Below are positions 35,360 through 47,610 of a stretch of DNA of 64,000 nucleotides, piece after piece (positions within the stretch are counted from its first letter, which is position 1; each line of letters starts with the position of its first letter). The translations under genes were made by a program, and so were the position numbers. The DNA lies in assembly GCA_024704765.1 (NCBI GenBank), contig JAKMXF010000319.1, forward strand, positions 124,001-188,000. The letters run 5' to 3'. This DNA is from Oopsacas minuta (lineage: Eukaryota; Porifera; Hexactinellida; Lyssacinosida; Leucopsacidae). The notes under the pieces are model-generated. The model was not told the origin of the DNA. It worked only from the letters and a program-made list of their open reading frames with translations, and ran no database searches.

Positions 35360-38300
35360 ATGTCTTCAATGCTATTCCTACTACTGCTCAACATTCTAAC
35401 AACCCTTGTGTATCCACAATCACAAGGTGATAGCATCACAGTACACCTACCCTTTGGATCTGTTAAGGGATATTCTAACGGGGATTCTTGGCAGTTCTAT
35501 CGAATCCCATTCGCAGCTCCCCCCATTGGAAATCTACGCTGGGCCCCACCCTCCAACTTCACAGCTTGGAGTGGAGATACGCTAGATGCTAAATACCCAC
35601 CACCAGCATGCATTCAGAAGTGTTTACTTGCGCCAAACTTTTGTGCTGCAAATATGAGCGAAGATTGTCTCTATATTAATATATTCATACCACTCTCTTG
35701 GAGGCCAGAATCTAAGAAAGATTACAATATACTGCTGTATATACATGGAGGATCATTTACAAAAGGAACTTCAGGATGTCTAATCTTTGATTCACGGTAA
35801 AAAGCACATATTTTAAGTAAAACTATGTAAAGTAATATGCTTGTTTCTCATCCACGCTCGTCGCAAATTTCGTCCCCCGTCCGGAACCATATTAGTTGTA
35901 TTTTTCCAGATTTATAGATATTCTTTGGTTACATGTTGTGCAATCCACATTATACTACTTCTATAAAAATTCTGCCCAGATAAAATGTGATGTGATAATC
36001 GGCAGGTCAAAAAATCTAATGGCAGTAGATGCCGGATATGAGAGCCTGAACTTGATTTACGGAATATTTTGTATTTTACTCCATTGAATTTTTACCGGAT
36101 ATAAGAACATATTACTGGAAAACAGTTGCCATACACCCCAATATTATTTATGCCGGTTATAAGAACACTTTTAGAGTAGTAGTCTAATTGGTTCTCATTA
36201 TCGGTATGTTTGTAGAATTGGCATAAATTATACAGTAGAGATATGAGAACAGTTTTCTATAATATTCTTCCTACATCCAAATCTATTTATATGAAATGTT
36301 TTCATAACCGGCACCCATAATTTACTACACACCGAGTATAAGAACATCATGTCCAGCTCCCGACGATGTTCTTATAGTCGGCATCTACACATACAGTAGA
36401 TAACTTGCATATAAAAATATCGACCACCATACCAGTTTCCGAAGAAATTCCGAATGAGAAACAAGTAACATATTTTACATGGCCTGATAGAGCAATCTCA
36501 TAATGTTGCAGCTATTGTCAATGTATATTCCTGACTTGTGTAACACACAAGATCCGAAACACGAATTATAAAAAATCTATGAGAATGAAAGAGGAATTTT
36601 GTAAGCTGAATAGTTACGATATGAATGGCTACAAATGCATTAAAAAATGGAAGTATCGTACATACATGCAAACTGTCCAGACCATACAAGTATTCCCTGT
36701 GATTTTCCATTTGTTCAGACGTTCTGGATTTCACCCAAGTTCAGGGAAACCCAAGAGCCATAAATTTGTTGTAAGATATTACATGTAGACAAGAAATTGT
36801 TCCAAAACTATATAGGTACTTTTCAAAGTTCGCCGAAAGTGTAATCGTGACGTTCAACTATCGGTTAGGAGCTCTCGGTTTCCTTCGTCACCCTCAATAT
36901 GAAATTTATGGTAATATGGGTTTCAGAGATCAAATTATGGCTATGCAATGGGTTAAGGATTATATTTCATATTTCGGAGGGAAAGGCAAGACAACATTGT
37001 TTGGAGAAAGTGCGGGTGCTATATCTGTCGCTGCTCACCTACAATCTCCTTCTTCACATGGACTGTTTGATAATATTATTATTGAGAGTGATCCATGGAC
37101 AGTGCCACTCAGAAACACAATTGATGCTACTTATCTTGGAAAACAGTTTATGAATGTAAGAAATATTCTAGCTGACTTTAAGTATTTGCAAATTCTCAGA
37201 CTTCCCTCTCAAGTATATTTGTTGTCGGAATTAGTATACTCAGACGCGGTACATCTATTTCAAAAGTACAACTGCGGGATATTTTACAGAATTCAAAGTT
37301 GTATGATTACCCCTGAACACTAAATATGAAATGGATCGCAATTATTTATGCCTCATTAATCCGGTATTATTCTTGCATCACTCATAAATTTGCATTTTTC
37401 TTAACAACTGCTGTGATAAAAATGCCCAAACATTGTGGAGATGAGTTTGAAAAGTGGCACAGCGCTCGCCGTACCTGCTGCATCGTATGTGCCGCCCCTC
37501 CAGTATAAAGAGAAAAGTCTTCTCTAGGAACAAAATCCATGAAACTCAGGAATTCGGTATCTAGTTCGGCCAATAAACTCTATATTACGTTTTTCGGGTG
37601 TTTTTGAAAATATTCCTAAATTCAAAGTTTATACCCAAAAATATCAATGACTGGGAATTAATATTTTGGGTGTAAACTTTGGGGAAAAAGGCTCTGAAGT
37701 TTGCAAATATATCCCTGAATTCTAAAATTTTCATGAATTTCTTGTAAATTGTATTTACAAAAGCAATTTTACAAAAATATGGCATATCTTGACTAGTAGC
37801 CAATTTCATTATTGAGTGAAATATCTACAAAATTGATACCTATCCCAAATTTTGATTCTCCTAAAAGTTTGAGAAAGGGGATGTCAAGTTGACACCTTAA
37901 TTTTTGCCAATTTCGAATTTTTGATTGATATCAAAGTTGATACAATAAATTTGTAGGAACTTGGTTGTTCAGATAAAAGCTGTCTCTATACTAAGTCTTC
38001 ATCAGAAATATTACTAGCGCAAAAATTCATGCCTAAATCAATAACCCCGAATCTTCTCTTAACTTTACTACCCTGGTCGCCAATAATAGACGATATTTAC
38101 CTTACAAAACAACCGTACAGATATATAATGGACATCGCAGATGGAAATATATTACCACCTGCAATTATTGGTGGAACAACAGATGAAGGTTATCTCTTCA
38201 TCAAACGTGAAGAGACAGCATCTCCAATTAAAGGGCAGGCATTTTACTATGAAAAGTTGCTTGAAACTTTTCCATTAACTTACTTGTATGTCATTGGAGT

Positions 38301-38787
38301 ATATAATAGCGTGTATGGACAACCAACAGACTACATTGATAGGTTATCATTAATCATGGGGGATTATCTGTTTCTGTGTCCGACAAGGCATTTGGTCGCG
38401 ACAATCTCCAAGGGTCGACAGAAGGATATCTGGAGTTATCTTTGGCATAGAGGGGAGACATACAATGCAACAAATGATGCTTGTTATAAGAGACCGTGTC
38501 ATGAGTCAGAACTGCCTTATGTGTTCGGTTCAGTAAGTTTATGGGGCCAAAAGTTCACTCCCAACGACCTGAACCTATCAAAGCAGATACAGACCTACTG
38601 GAAGAACATGGCTAACAAGGGTAATCCAAACACACTGCCAATTGAGACTGAACAATTTCCTGTATGGCCACGTTATGAAACAGAGGATTTGGCACAAATG
38701 CTGTTCAATGATCCAATCGGAAGAGTAGCTTATGCCTATAGAGAGACAACATGCAATTTTCTAGACACTATTGGCTATGATCAGTAA
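35360..38787 (+). CDS. Secreted carboxylesterase / cholinesterase-like protein
   Basis: Three exons, 35360-35796, 36816-37155 and 37957-38787, give 535 aa, the usual size for the type-B carboxylesterase alpha/beta-hydrolase family. A signal peptide (MSSMLFLLLLNILTTLVYPQ) targets it to the secretory route. Recognised parts are FYRIPFAAPPIGNLRW, SEDCLYINIFIP, the oxyanion-hole IHGGSF, Ser211 in FGESAGAISVAAHL, Glu336 in GGTTDEGY and His441 in CHESELPYVFG, a complete catalytic triad spaced as in acetylcholinesterase. It hydrolyses ester substrates; the natural substrate cannot be told. Intron 1 (1019 bp) holds a CAGTAGATGCCGG repeat. No GPI or tetramerisation tail is seen. The start is the ATG before the signal peptide. 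Confidence 0.92.
36024..36400. repeat. CAGTAGATGCCGG repeat in carboxylesterase intron 1
   Basis: It begins CAGTAGATGCCGGATATGAG and ends with GTTCTTATAGTCGGCATCTA, inverted. Internal ATAAGAACA motifs repeat. It is related to 4130-4280. The boundaries are approximate. Confidence 0.55.
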
Positions 38788-39502
38788 AATATCAAAGAAA
38801 TGACAAGTGAAGATAAATATTTATCTGTTAAAATATGATTTAATTGTCCTATGTTTTCACTATACCTCCTACTATCTATGTTTTATCATTTATGACATCT
38901 TGTATGCCCTTCATATATGTATATATTACTACAGCAGAACCTGATGAGGAGTTATTTTGATTAATTATATCTTGCTCAGACAAAGCACCACGTGAGCATT
39001 ATATCAATCCTCATCTATTATCAGGTTATACACTTACTCTATGATAAGTATGATTTTTGTATCAGTGTAATGATATCAATATTACCTCGTGGTTAATATG
39101 TATCACAAGTTTCCTTATCCAGAACATTCTATCGATCTTAAGACATTCACGTCATTACTAATAGAGTTATGAAACTATCTATTTATTAGTATAGAAGATT
39201 CTCGTTCATGCCTGACTACAATAATTCTCAATTCATTTGGTAGAATGCAATATGTACTTGATTGCAAGATTAGAAAGCACCTACCCGTCCAACTGTACAA
39301 ATGTTATGTACTACAACTGGGCTATTGAATATCACGCTTCACTATTATTAGATGACTCACAAATAGCCAGCGAGCATCGAAGTTCATAACTTTCCTGATC
39401 CACAAATAAATTTATCAACGAATATACTCTGTCACATGCATAAATATATATATCAATACCAAATAATCCATCACTACTTCAACACTATATACACCTCATC
39501 CA
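38788..39502. other. Convergent 3' region between carboxylesterase and cathepsin 2
   Basis: AT-rich, no gene seen. A CACGTGAG...CTCGTGG-type imperfect inverted pair (about 38990-39095) is the only structure noticed. Confidence 0.4.
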
Positions 39503-41298
39503 TTACAACACAGCGTAACTAGCACTAGTACAAATCCCACACTTATTTTTCTTCATAGCGATCTTAAAATATCCTCCAACTCCCCAATATGTTCCCCATG
39601 AATTCTTAACCTCCCAGTAATCCTTCCCATCTAGTTCATCATGACCATAACCAACCACAAGTACTCCATGATCCAGTTTAGTTGAACTACAAAATTCTGG
39701 ATCGTAAACTCCAAACAGGTATAATTGCAATGAGATATGTGAGGCATCCATCGCTACTGAAATAGGTCCGATGTTGGCAGATGCGTCTTTCAGGCCTAGA
39801 ATATCTCCAGATTTAATGTCCACATAGCTTTTGACCTTAGTTACTCCCTTGCTCTCATCGTATTTGCATTTTCCATTCTAAAAACATGAAAATAGCATAT
39901 ACAAAGATATATCTGAGATTCAATGAGGATACTATTGTTGAACGTATATAGCATAATTAATAGTTTCAGGTCAACTCAATATACAATTCTAAATTTCGCT
40001 CGCTTGGGGGAAATGACACTCAAATATTTGCATGGTTCTGTTTCTATAATACTAAGTAATTACCTCAGCTGTGTATTTATAATCCACATTCAGCTCTTCA
40101 GTATGATTCTTGAGATACCTGTACGCATTATCCATCAGTCCTCCCTGACATCCATGGTTGCCAAATGCAGTAGAACAATCCACTAGTTCCTGTTCTGAAA
40201 ATGAATCTAGCTTGCCATTCTTGAGAGCGTATTGACCTTCTAAGCATCCAGTCGTACTGAATGCCCAACATGAACCGCATTGACCCTAAATAATAAATTT
40301 AGCACAGTTTGTATATGAAATTTTCAAACATTTCCAAGTAGTATTTAGTTTTTCTCGCGTCAAAATGATTCACTTCCACCTTCGACGACTTCTTTGGCCA
40401 ATTTGTTCTGACTATTTCTGCTATATTTTCACTTAGAATAATCATTTCAATTTCATATAACCAGACCAACGTAGTTCTTATACTGGGTGACTTTTCCCTA
40501 TTTAATCATTATCTTGCTTTTTTTCCTGGACTTAGCGGGAAAAACTAGACTCTAAATCTCAAATATTAAAATGTATTCACTCTTGAATATCACGACTGTG
40601 ATACATATCAATTACGATAAATAGCTAATCACTCCTATTATGTATGCAAACTATTATGAGAAATTTACCTGATCTTTCATTGGGGTTACAATTCCCTTTT
40701 TCCTCCAATCTACCTTTGCTGGTAGATCATCAGCATCCATGCTGTAGACATGATAGTTGTTCTGATTATCAGGCTTCTTGCTCAAGCGTGCTTCATTGTC
40801 GAAACCCAGCATCATTTGTCTATATTCCAAATTTGTCTATAGAACAAATTACAATCTTATACGACAATTATAATATGCACAGTGGAGTTCGCCTGTTACA
40901 TATCTTTTTGAATGAATTTTCCTCGCTAAAACGCGAGATGTATGCACAAAATCTCTATAGTCTTAGAAAATTTCCAGCAAAATCAGTGACAATTGAATAT
41001 TTGAAATCGAACTGAAATTAATAGAGTATTAACATGAATTGAAAAGTTTAATATAATTAATATTCCAAATGCTTACCATATCTGCAAACCGGTTGACTCC
41101 CACGGTATAAGAATGCCCTTGAGCATTGAATTCCTCAATGAACCTAAGATTATCCTCAAAAATTAACTTCCTCATTCTCTCTTCCTCTCCAACATACGTC
41201 CTGTTGTGGATCTTCTTGAATCCAGCCCATGTATAGTCCTCTAGTTCATAGGCTGCAGCCACATAGACAAATACTAACACAAGTATAATAGACTTCAT
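39503..41298 (-). CDS. Cathepsin L-like cysteine protease 2
   Basis: Four phase-0 exons, 41298-41077, 40836-40669, 40285-40064 and 39877-39503, give 328 aa. The layout is that of cathepsin 1; exon 3 is exactly 222 bases in both. Signal peptide [16 protein letters not shown], propeptide with [17 protein letters not shown] and VNRFADM, mature start near VDWRKKG. The catalytic triad is Cys136 (GQCGSCWAF), His274 ([11 protein letters not shown]) and Asn296 (VKNSWG). It differs from copy 1 in substrate-pocket neighbours ([11 protein letters not shown] versus [11 protein letters not shown]), so specificity may differ. Its upstream DNA keeps short blocks alike to copy 1, including 41352-41373. Function as for copy 1: lysosomal or secreted proteolysis. 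Confidence 0.93.
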
Positions 41299-41351
41299 TT
41301 CAAAATAGTTATTTGTTTGAAATTTGGAATATAAGTATGGATACGTTTAAT

Positions 41352-41373
41352 GACTATCCAAGTATCAGATTAC
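41352..41373 (-). promoter_or_regulatory. Second copy of the shared cathepsin promoter motif
   Basis: Read on the gene strand it matches 21110-21131 at 20 of 22 positions (core ATACTTGGATAGTC). It lies 53 bases upstream of the start codon. Confidence 0.55.
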
Positions 41374-42354
41374 TATACAGATCATGCGTTCCTAGTGCCT
41401 CATCAAAAAATGTAAGAAGTTGAATAGACTATTAGCTTAACAACACTAATGGCTACAATCCAAATTTGTATACTCCCAAAACGGACACTCCGTAAAGCGG
41501 ACAAGACCTCTACAACGGACAAGCTCGTGGAACGAACTAAGTTATAAAATATGTAAATAATACTTAATCAATCTCTGAGAAGCGGACATCTCACCTACAA
41601 AAGACAACATCTAATCCCCAATGTATCCTTTATTGGGAGACTCCACTGTAATTTGTAATTAAAATGTATTTTACAATCCATGGTTAATTGAAAATGTTTA
41701 ATTCGAATGTACTTTTTGTATTTGTATCTAAAGATTTTTGGATGAGTTTTGCAAAATATGTGATGGTTTACCAAATGAGTTACAGTCATTAATGATCAAA
41801 TTGACGATCTATTGTTCTTGTCCTGATCTGCATGTACATATTTATGGGTAACACCGAAAGTCAGGGATTGCGTAAATTTCCAGCAAAGTGGACAGTTTGC
41901 AAATTTCCCAAATAATTAATAGTAGAATTTCGCACATTGTCAAACACTCCTGAACAATTCACAGATATACCCAAAAGTATCATTTTTCCAAATGTTTATC
42001 ACTTGCAATTCTACTCAATATGTCTTATTTACCAAACAACTGAGTGGCTGAGTCATAGAATAATAGCCTACTCAGAGAACTCAAGTTATTTTGATGCTCA
42101 AAGTAATTCCTCGGTTAAAATAATTAACAAATACATATGAATATTCATGCATAGCATTTTAAGCAAATATATTTTACCCAGACACATAAACAATCCCAAT
42201 ATAAAAGTTTTCATAGACATCAACAAGTTGACCAAGTTTTCTAAGAAAGGCTTAACTTTAATAAGGAGATCTATCCCACTGTTAGTAGTGATATTGGCTT
42301 CTTTGTCATGCGGATGAGATATCTACTTATCAGATATATCGCATCAAGCCACAG

Positions 42355-42411
42355 ACTAACAGTAATAAACTCTGCTATACAGGTGGTATAGCAGAGTTTA
42401 TTGCTGTTAGT
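42355..42411. repeat. Hairpin with 26-bp stem and 5-base loop
   Basis: Arms 42355-42380 and 42386-42411 pair at all 26 positions (one as a G-U wobble) around the loop AGGTG. The stem includes AATAAACTCTGCTATAC. The size and wobble would suit a small-RNA precursor, but a foldback transposon remnant is equally possible. Confidence 0.75.
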
Positions 42412-42781
42412 TTCTGTTCGAAAATATACAATTCGTTAATAATTTAGTGATTCTTCTACTTCTCCACATTCTAGATTGTTATATGTTGAATTCTTTCCAT
42501 AACGATGTAATTTTTGCGTCGTCGTAGGAACACATTCTGATACTGTAAATTTCTCGCAGTACCACTTTTCGCAATGACTTGAATTTCTGAATTTCTGTGA
42601 TGCTAGATATATATTAGCTGAAATCCGACATTTGTAGGCAACTATACTTGGCGCATAAGACTGTATATACCCGTATGTATTATGTATAATAAGACAATTT
42701 GTCGGGAACTAGAAGATATCACTCAAGATTGACAGATATACCTTAAACTTCCAAATACTACACACTTTGTAACAATATTTA

Positions 42782-43031
42782 CACTCCCTGGCCAAAAGTA
42801 TTGGAATACTCTGCCACAATTGACACATGGCACAAATATGAATTTACTCTAGTTGCATAAGCTAAAATTAATATCAAACATCTGTGATCATATTTCGATC
42901 ATTACTTTTATCATTACAATCGCCTTTTCTGATATATTTTCAGATTATTCAGTATGTATATTCTCGTAATGTACCATATGCCACATGTGTCATTAATAGT
43001 ATGGTGTTCCAATACTTTTGGCCAGGGAGTG
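42782..43031. mobile_element. 250-bp Tc1/mariner-like MITE, copy A
   Basis: Inverted ends CACTCCCTGGCCAAAAGTAT (extended to TTGGAAYAC) are flanked by TA at 42780-42781 and 43032-43033. CCTGGCCAAAAGTATTGGAA is a Tc1-type terminus, and TA duplication is diagnostic for the superfamily. The interior is non-coding. Copy B (61249-61498) is the same length and lies in reverse orientation. Confidence 0.92.
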
Positions 43032-44424
43032 TATTTTAACTTGTTTGATTTGTTGCTCCACTCGACAGGATAACTCAAAAGTTACAAACGCATATCAGTT
43101 ACCTTCAAAAACCTTGTTAATATTGATATTTTGAGATTTCTTTAATATGTTTACAAAGTGTACAGAATAACAAAAATGTTATATGCTACATGCGACGCAT
43201 TTGGAATGATGAAGTTCAACTTATACGATTCCCTTTAATCGGTATATAAATTGATCAAAAAGATAGTCACAGACGAGAGTCTTTACTAATTATTCCAACA
43301 AATTGTGTAATTATCCAAGTGCATATACAAAGTATAAATGACAAGAGAAATGAGAGAATTAATTAAACTATTGCATAGCGTGTATAAGCATGATATAAGC
43401 AATTAAAAATTTTAGTTAGTCAACTTTCTGAGTTATACAGCCATCTTAACTTACTATATACGGTAGTATTCTGGATAGATTATGAATCAGTAGAGCTTTC
43501 CTACTCTTTTTGGATTCATTTCAATTCAATAGTACTCATTCTAGACAAATTCACATTAGTATTCTTTATGGCAAATGTAAATTTCTAAGATGTAAAAGCG
43601 AATAAAATGACGTCACAGGTCCGGAGCAAGCAAATTAAATTTGTCAGGAAAAATTTGAAACCTCATGGATTTGTACAGGCCAAGCCACAAAGTGGTCAGG
43701 CATTAGTCTTACCTACCTGACGGTCCCGCCGGTCTGGCATCATTCTATACGAAAAGAATAATAGTTTTCATAGCATACTGAATTGATTATAAATCAACTC
43801 AAAGAAAGAGTAAGAGATTACTCAGTTAACAATGAAGGAATTATCCCATTGTATAAATATCGAACAAGAATAGCAAGTAGAATATCCTTTCTTCTTATTC
43901 ATAGATATTCAATTCTGTAAAGTGAAAACAGAATATTCAGGATGAGAGTATTAAAACATTTTACATTTGGTGGCACACCGTTTGAGAACCACAGCTGTAT
44001 AGTAATCACCCAAGTACAATTACTATATTTTCCATAAAAATATGTAATACTGTAATAAGATCAATTTACTAGTAATACAATATTCGCATTACTAATGAAT
44101 ATAATGTACATTCAATTTTTCCTATCGAATTACCATTCAAGAATAAATTACTATATTTCAAAGCCATAGAAGGGCTTGACTTATCTGACAAATACGCCGG
44201 TCTACTGTAAGCCTTTTTAATGTATAAGTGTAGTGTCAATTTGATAATTATTCAATGAAATTGCTTTAGAAATGTAATATTGTATAACAATAAGATGTTT
44301 TATAATGTAAGGCTTTTAATAAGTGTATATTGTGTACAAATATGGCCATTCAATAGCAAGTTGAACTACTTGAATTTGCAACCATAAAAGGCTGTATTCG
44401 TGATCCATTATCGAGTAGATGGCA

Positions 44425-44433
44425 TATAAATAG
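44425..44433 (+). promoter_or_regulatory. TATA-box candidate of the actin-like gene
   Basis: TATAAATAG lies 45 bases before the ATG, predicting a leader of roughly 20-25 bases. Confidence 0.5.
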
Positions 44434-44478
44434 TACAACTAAAGCGATTCTACAAAAATACAAAATTAATCTGAAATA

Positions 44479-45561
44479 ATGGGAGACGAAAACGTCGCAA
44501 TAGTCCTTGACAACGGTTCAGGAATGTTCAAGGCTGGATTTTCTGGTGAAGACATCCCCCGCGTGATTTTTCCTACCGTTACTGGCTATTCATATAATGA
44601 TTACGTCACTCAAAGCAAAGATATCTACTTCGGTTATGAAGCATTAGGTAAGGATAATGTATCCTTACACCATCCAATACAACTGGGTATTATCACAGAT
44701 TGGGAACATATGGAATCAATATGGCAACACACATTCCATAACGAACTTAATGTTGCTACGGAAGATAGACCTATATTACTAACAGAGTCACCACTTAATC
44801 CTAGAACAAACCGCGATAAAATTATGGAAATTATGTTTGAAACATTCAATATTCCTTCATTATACATAGCAAAACAGCCTGTGCTATCCCTTTACGCATC
44901 AGGCCGTACTACAGGCATAGTATATGACTCAGGATACAATGCATCACATACAGTTCCTATTTTTGAAGGCAATACTCTAACACATGCTATAAACACAGCT
45001 GATATATCAGGTCGTGACGTCACGGAGCATTTAATTCAGCTGTTGACCAAACGAGGGATTTTATTGGGTGGACACAATACATGTGATATTAAGGAAAAAG
45101 CATGTTACGTAGCATTAGATTACAAACTAGAACTAAAAGGTGTCACAAACACTAACTATGAGCTACCAGATGGAGAGATTGTCACCCTCGGCAACGAGAT
45201 ATTCACTTCCCCAGAAATTTTATTCAACCCTTCCTTACACGACTGTGTAACCTTAGGTGCACACGAACTTATAAACAACTCAATACAGCAATGTGAAAAA
45301 GGCATCCAAAAATGCATGTACAGCAACATTATACTATCAAGTGGTAACACGTTATTCCCTGGCATGGCTAAACGAATGTTAAAGGAGTTGAATGGAATAT
45401 CCCCACCTCGTGTTAGAGTCAAACTGATAGCACCTCCTGAAAGGAAATACTCTGTTTGGATTGGAGGCAGTATTCTGGCTTCTATGAGTTCATTTCAACA
45501 AATGTGGTTGTCTAATGAAGAGTATCATGAAGGGGAGTATAGGAAGAGAAGATACTTTTAA
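44479..45561 (+). CDS. Divergent actin-like protein
   Basis: A single exon of 360 aa, shorter than conventional actin (375-376). It begins with the nucleotide loop DNGSGMFKAGFSGEDIPR and keeps WHHTFYNEL-like, LTESPLNP, QPVLSLYASGRTTG, GRDVTEHL, IKEKACYVALD, YELPDG and APPERKYSVWIGGSILAS blocks, so it has the actin fold. The second phosphate loop reads YDSGYNASH instead of DSGDGVTH, and the DNase-binding loop is shortened. The C-terminus is RKRRYF in place of HRKCF. It is best called an orphan or lineage-specific actin-related protein rather than a cytoskeletal actin. Altered ATP hydrolysis or polymerisation is inferred from the loop change. Confidence 0.88.
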   Translation: MGDENVAIVLDNGSGMFKAGFSGEDIPRVIFPTVTGYSYNDYVTQSKDIYFGYEALGKDNVSLHHPIQLGIITDWEHMESIWQHTFHNELNVATEDRPILLTESPLNPRTNRDKIMEIMFETFNIPSLYIAKQPVLSLYASGRTTGIVYDSGYNASHTVPIFEGNTLTHAINTADISGRDVTEHLIQLLTKRGILLGGHNTCDIKEKACYVALDYKLELKGVTNTNYELPDGEIVTLGNEIFTSPEILFNPSLHDCVTLGAHELINNSIQQCEKGIQKCMYSNIILSSGNTLFPGMAKRMLKELNGISPPRVRVKLIAPPERKYSVWIGGSILASMSSFQQMWLSNEEYHEGEYRKRRYF

Positions 45562-46050
45562 TTTTATTTTTCATGTTTGTAAATATATTAAAAGATCTTA
45601 TTGCATCCAATACTGCAGATAACAAATACATAATGCTATGTTAGCCCAGGCAATGAAAGTTTCATTTTGTATTATTTAATCTCAAATTGACTCACTTTCA
45701 CCTCCTAACTTCAACGCCACAAGCGTTCGTTTAGTTCGTTCTTCCAGTTTTCGCAGGAATCAGACCCAAGAAATTAATGTGGTTATAGCGTGAGTGCCCA
45801 ATTTGCCGTGAAAACATTAATAGCATAACCAAAATATTCCAATAACAGTGAACCTTTCCTTGGTAATATTTTTCTTATTTTTCCTTATTTTTCCTTATTT
45901 AACATAATTCGATAATACATTAACATTTCTCTTATTCTATATTACTGTCAATTATTTAATCATTATAAATCATGCTCTCCCAAGCAAATATTTTGAGTCA
46001 AATTCCGGCTTCAGGTTTGTGTCATGTTCCAAAATCAGTATTGGGACAAA
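45562..46050. other. Convergent 3' region
   Basis: AT-rich sequence with a tandem TTTTTCCTTA run (about 45870-45900). No gene is seen. Confidence 0.4.
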
Positions 46051-47610
46051 TTACGACTTCGGTTTTAGGTCATTTTCCACGGCCTTCTGTGTAGGTATCA
46101 ATTGTATTCGGATAAGGAAGGAATCCTTTTGAAGAAATGGAGAAATAATGAAATTATCGAAAAATGCAATCTGCATGTAATCCCCTTTAATGAGACGATC
46201 AATTTTTCCTTTCTTACAAATTGATATATTTTCATTATTTCTGTTGATAAGTTGAACTTGATGATAACAGAATTGATTTCTCTGTGGAATAGCTTTATCT
46301 GTTATAGACCTTATTCTGATGTCTAATTGCTTGAATACACCGTTATGATAGAATATAGCTTGGCACTGGAGGTTATGATCGTATAATCCGAATATAGGAC
46401 TTTCGATCCTCAGATTCCTTTTGAAAGAATTCATAACATCAGTTATTTCCCATTCAAATTTTTCGAAGAACTCAAATTCTGTCGATGTTAATTCTTGGCC
46501 CATCTGCAATTTTATCACTGTTAATGACGTGCTTAAAGCTTTATTGTAAGTTATTTGTTTTACGACAAGCTTTTGTAAATTATTGCTTATCTGTTTCTGT
46601 GTTGCTAATGAAGATTTCAGACTGTCTACATCCTGGTTGTTTTTCGTGACCACTTTCTGAAATTTAATGATCAGCCCCTTCTGTTCACCACATACCTTGT
46701 CAAGTTGGATAATTTGCTCCTTTTGTCTACTGCATATATTCTCTAATTGAATGGAATCGGCCCTTAGCAGTTCTAGCTGTATATCATTGCGATTTGATTT
46801 ATCAGTTAACTGGTTTACATTGTTGTTTACCTCCTGCATCTGTTTAGATTGATCACGAGTAACGATATTCAACTTACTAACATCTTTCTTCGATATTTGA
46901 ATTTGTTGATACAAACATTCTTGATGTGACACAACATATTCTTGTTGATGTGTTTGCACATCTCTTTTTGCTATAGAATTGGTCTTACATCCAAATTCAT
47001 GATATAGACAAGGTTCCTTCTTCATTTCGCAGTGTATTTCTGTGTGTTCATTCATGTTATCTCTTCTCACTCTCTCCATACATCCTTGTGGACAATCCAA
47101 TATATATGCTGGACATTTTGTTAAGTGATTATTCACATTCTTAGCTAAACACAAATCCTTACAGAACTCACATGGTAGTATCCTCATAGGACAACTCTTT
47201 GTATTGTGCTCTATCAAACCGTATTGAGCTAGTATAGTGCTACATTCCTGATTACAGAGTATTAAGAGGTGATCACATTGTAGAAGGTGTTGCTCCAGCT
47301 GTAGTAATTCTCCCTTCCATTTACAACCACGATAATTCAATGGACAGATGACATTCAGTTCGTTAACTGACTCTCTGACGTCATCATTAGGTTCATGCGG
47401 TTTCCCTGCTGTACACGATGTGCAGATAGTTTTACCTTCACAAAACACGGCTTCTTTGATTATTCCATCACATTCAGTGCAAATCAGGAGTTTAATTTCT
47501 AGTTTAGATAGATTTAGTGTTAGAATATCTTGCTTGTAGCCTCTGTACCCAGCAATATGTATGTATAATAGATTATCTGGTGAATCTGGTTCTGTTTGTA
47601 TTGTCGCCAT
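46051..47610 (-). CDS. TRAF-type zinc-finger protein with coiled coil and MATH-like C-terminus
   Basis: A single exon of 519 aa from the ATG at 47610 (an in-frame ATG at 47631 would add seven residues). A short RING-like CxxC...C...CxxC cluster (about residues 44-66) lacks part of the normal RING spacing. TRAF-type Cys/His fingers follow at about 89-225 (CPLNYRGCKWKGELLQLEQH, then CPMRILPCEFC and CPQGCMERV). A coiled coil at about 235-375 (QLENICSRQKEQIIQLDK) leads to a beta-rich TRAF-C/MATH-like domain ending near IRIQLIPTQ. TRAF proteins couple TNF- and Toll-type receptors to ubiquitin-dependent signalling. The weak RING makes ligase activity doubtful, so this may be an adaptor or a decoy. 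Confidence 0.88.
   Translation of the reverse strand: MATIQTEPDSPDNLLYIHIAGYRGYKQDILTLNLSKLEIKLLICTECDGIIKEAVFCEGKTICTSCTAGKPHEPNDDVRESVNELNVICPLNYRGCKWKGELLQLEQHLLQCDHLLILCNQECSTILAQYGLIEHNTKSCPMRILPCEFCKDLCLAKNVNNHLTKCPAYILDCPQGCMERVRRDNMNEHTEIHCEMKKEPCLYHEFGCKTNSIAKRDVQTHQQEYVVSHQECLYQQIQISKKDVSKLNIVTRDQSKQMQEVNNNVNQLTDKSNRNDIQLELLRADSIQLENICSRQKEQIIQLDKVCGEQKGLIIKFQKVVTKNNQDVDSLKSSLATQKQISNNLQKLVVKQITYNKALSTSLTVIKLQMGQELTSTEFEFFEKFEWEITDVMNSFKRNLRIESPIFGLYDHNLQCQAIFYHNGVFKQLDIRIRSITDKAIPQRNQFCYHQVQLINRNNENISICKKGKIDRLIKGDYMQIAFFDNFIISPFLQKDSFLIRIQLIPTQKAVENDLKPKS

Larger units (their letters stand above)
41374..44424. other. 3-kb intergenic region between cathepsin 2 and the actin-like gene
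   Basis: Apart from the hairpin at 42355-42411 and the TA-flanked element at 42782-43031 it is AT-rich unique sequence with no supported gene. A short GGTCAGGC...CCGCC segment near 43685-43735 resembles one near 16555-16600. Confidence 0.5.

Noticed and set aside
35236-35430. Frame overlapping the start of the carboxylesterase exon 1
   Set aside because: Different frame from the esterase, no domain, and the esterase frame with signal peptide explains the sequence.
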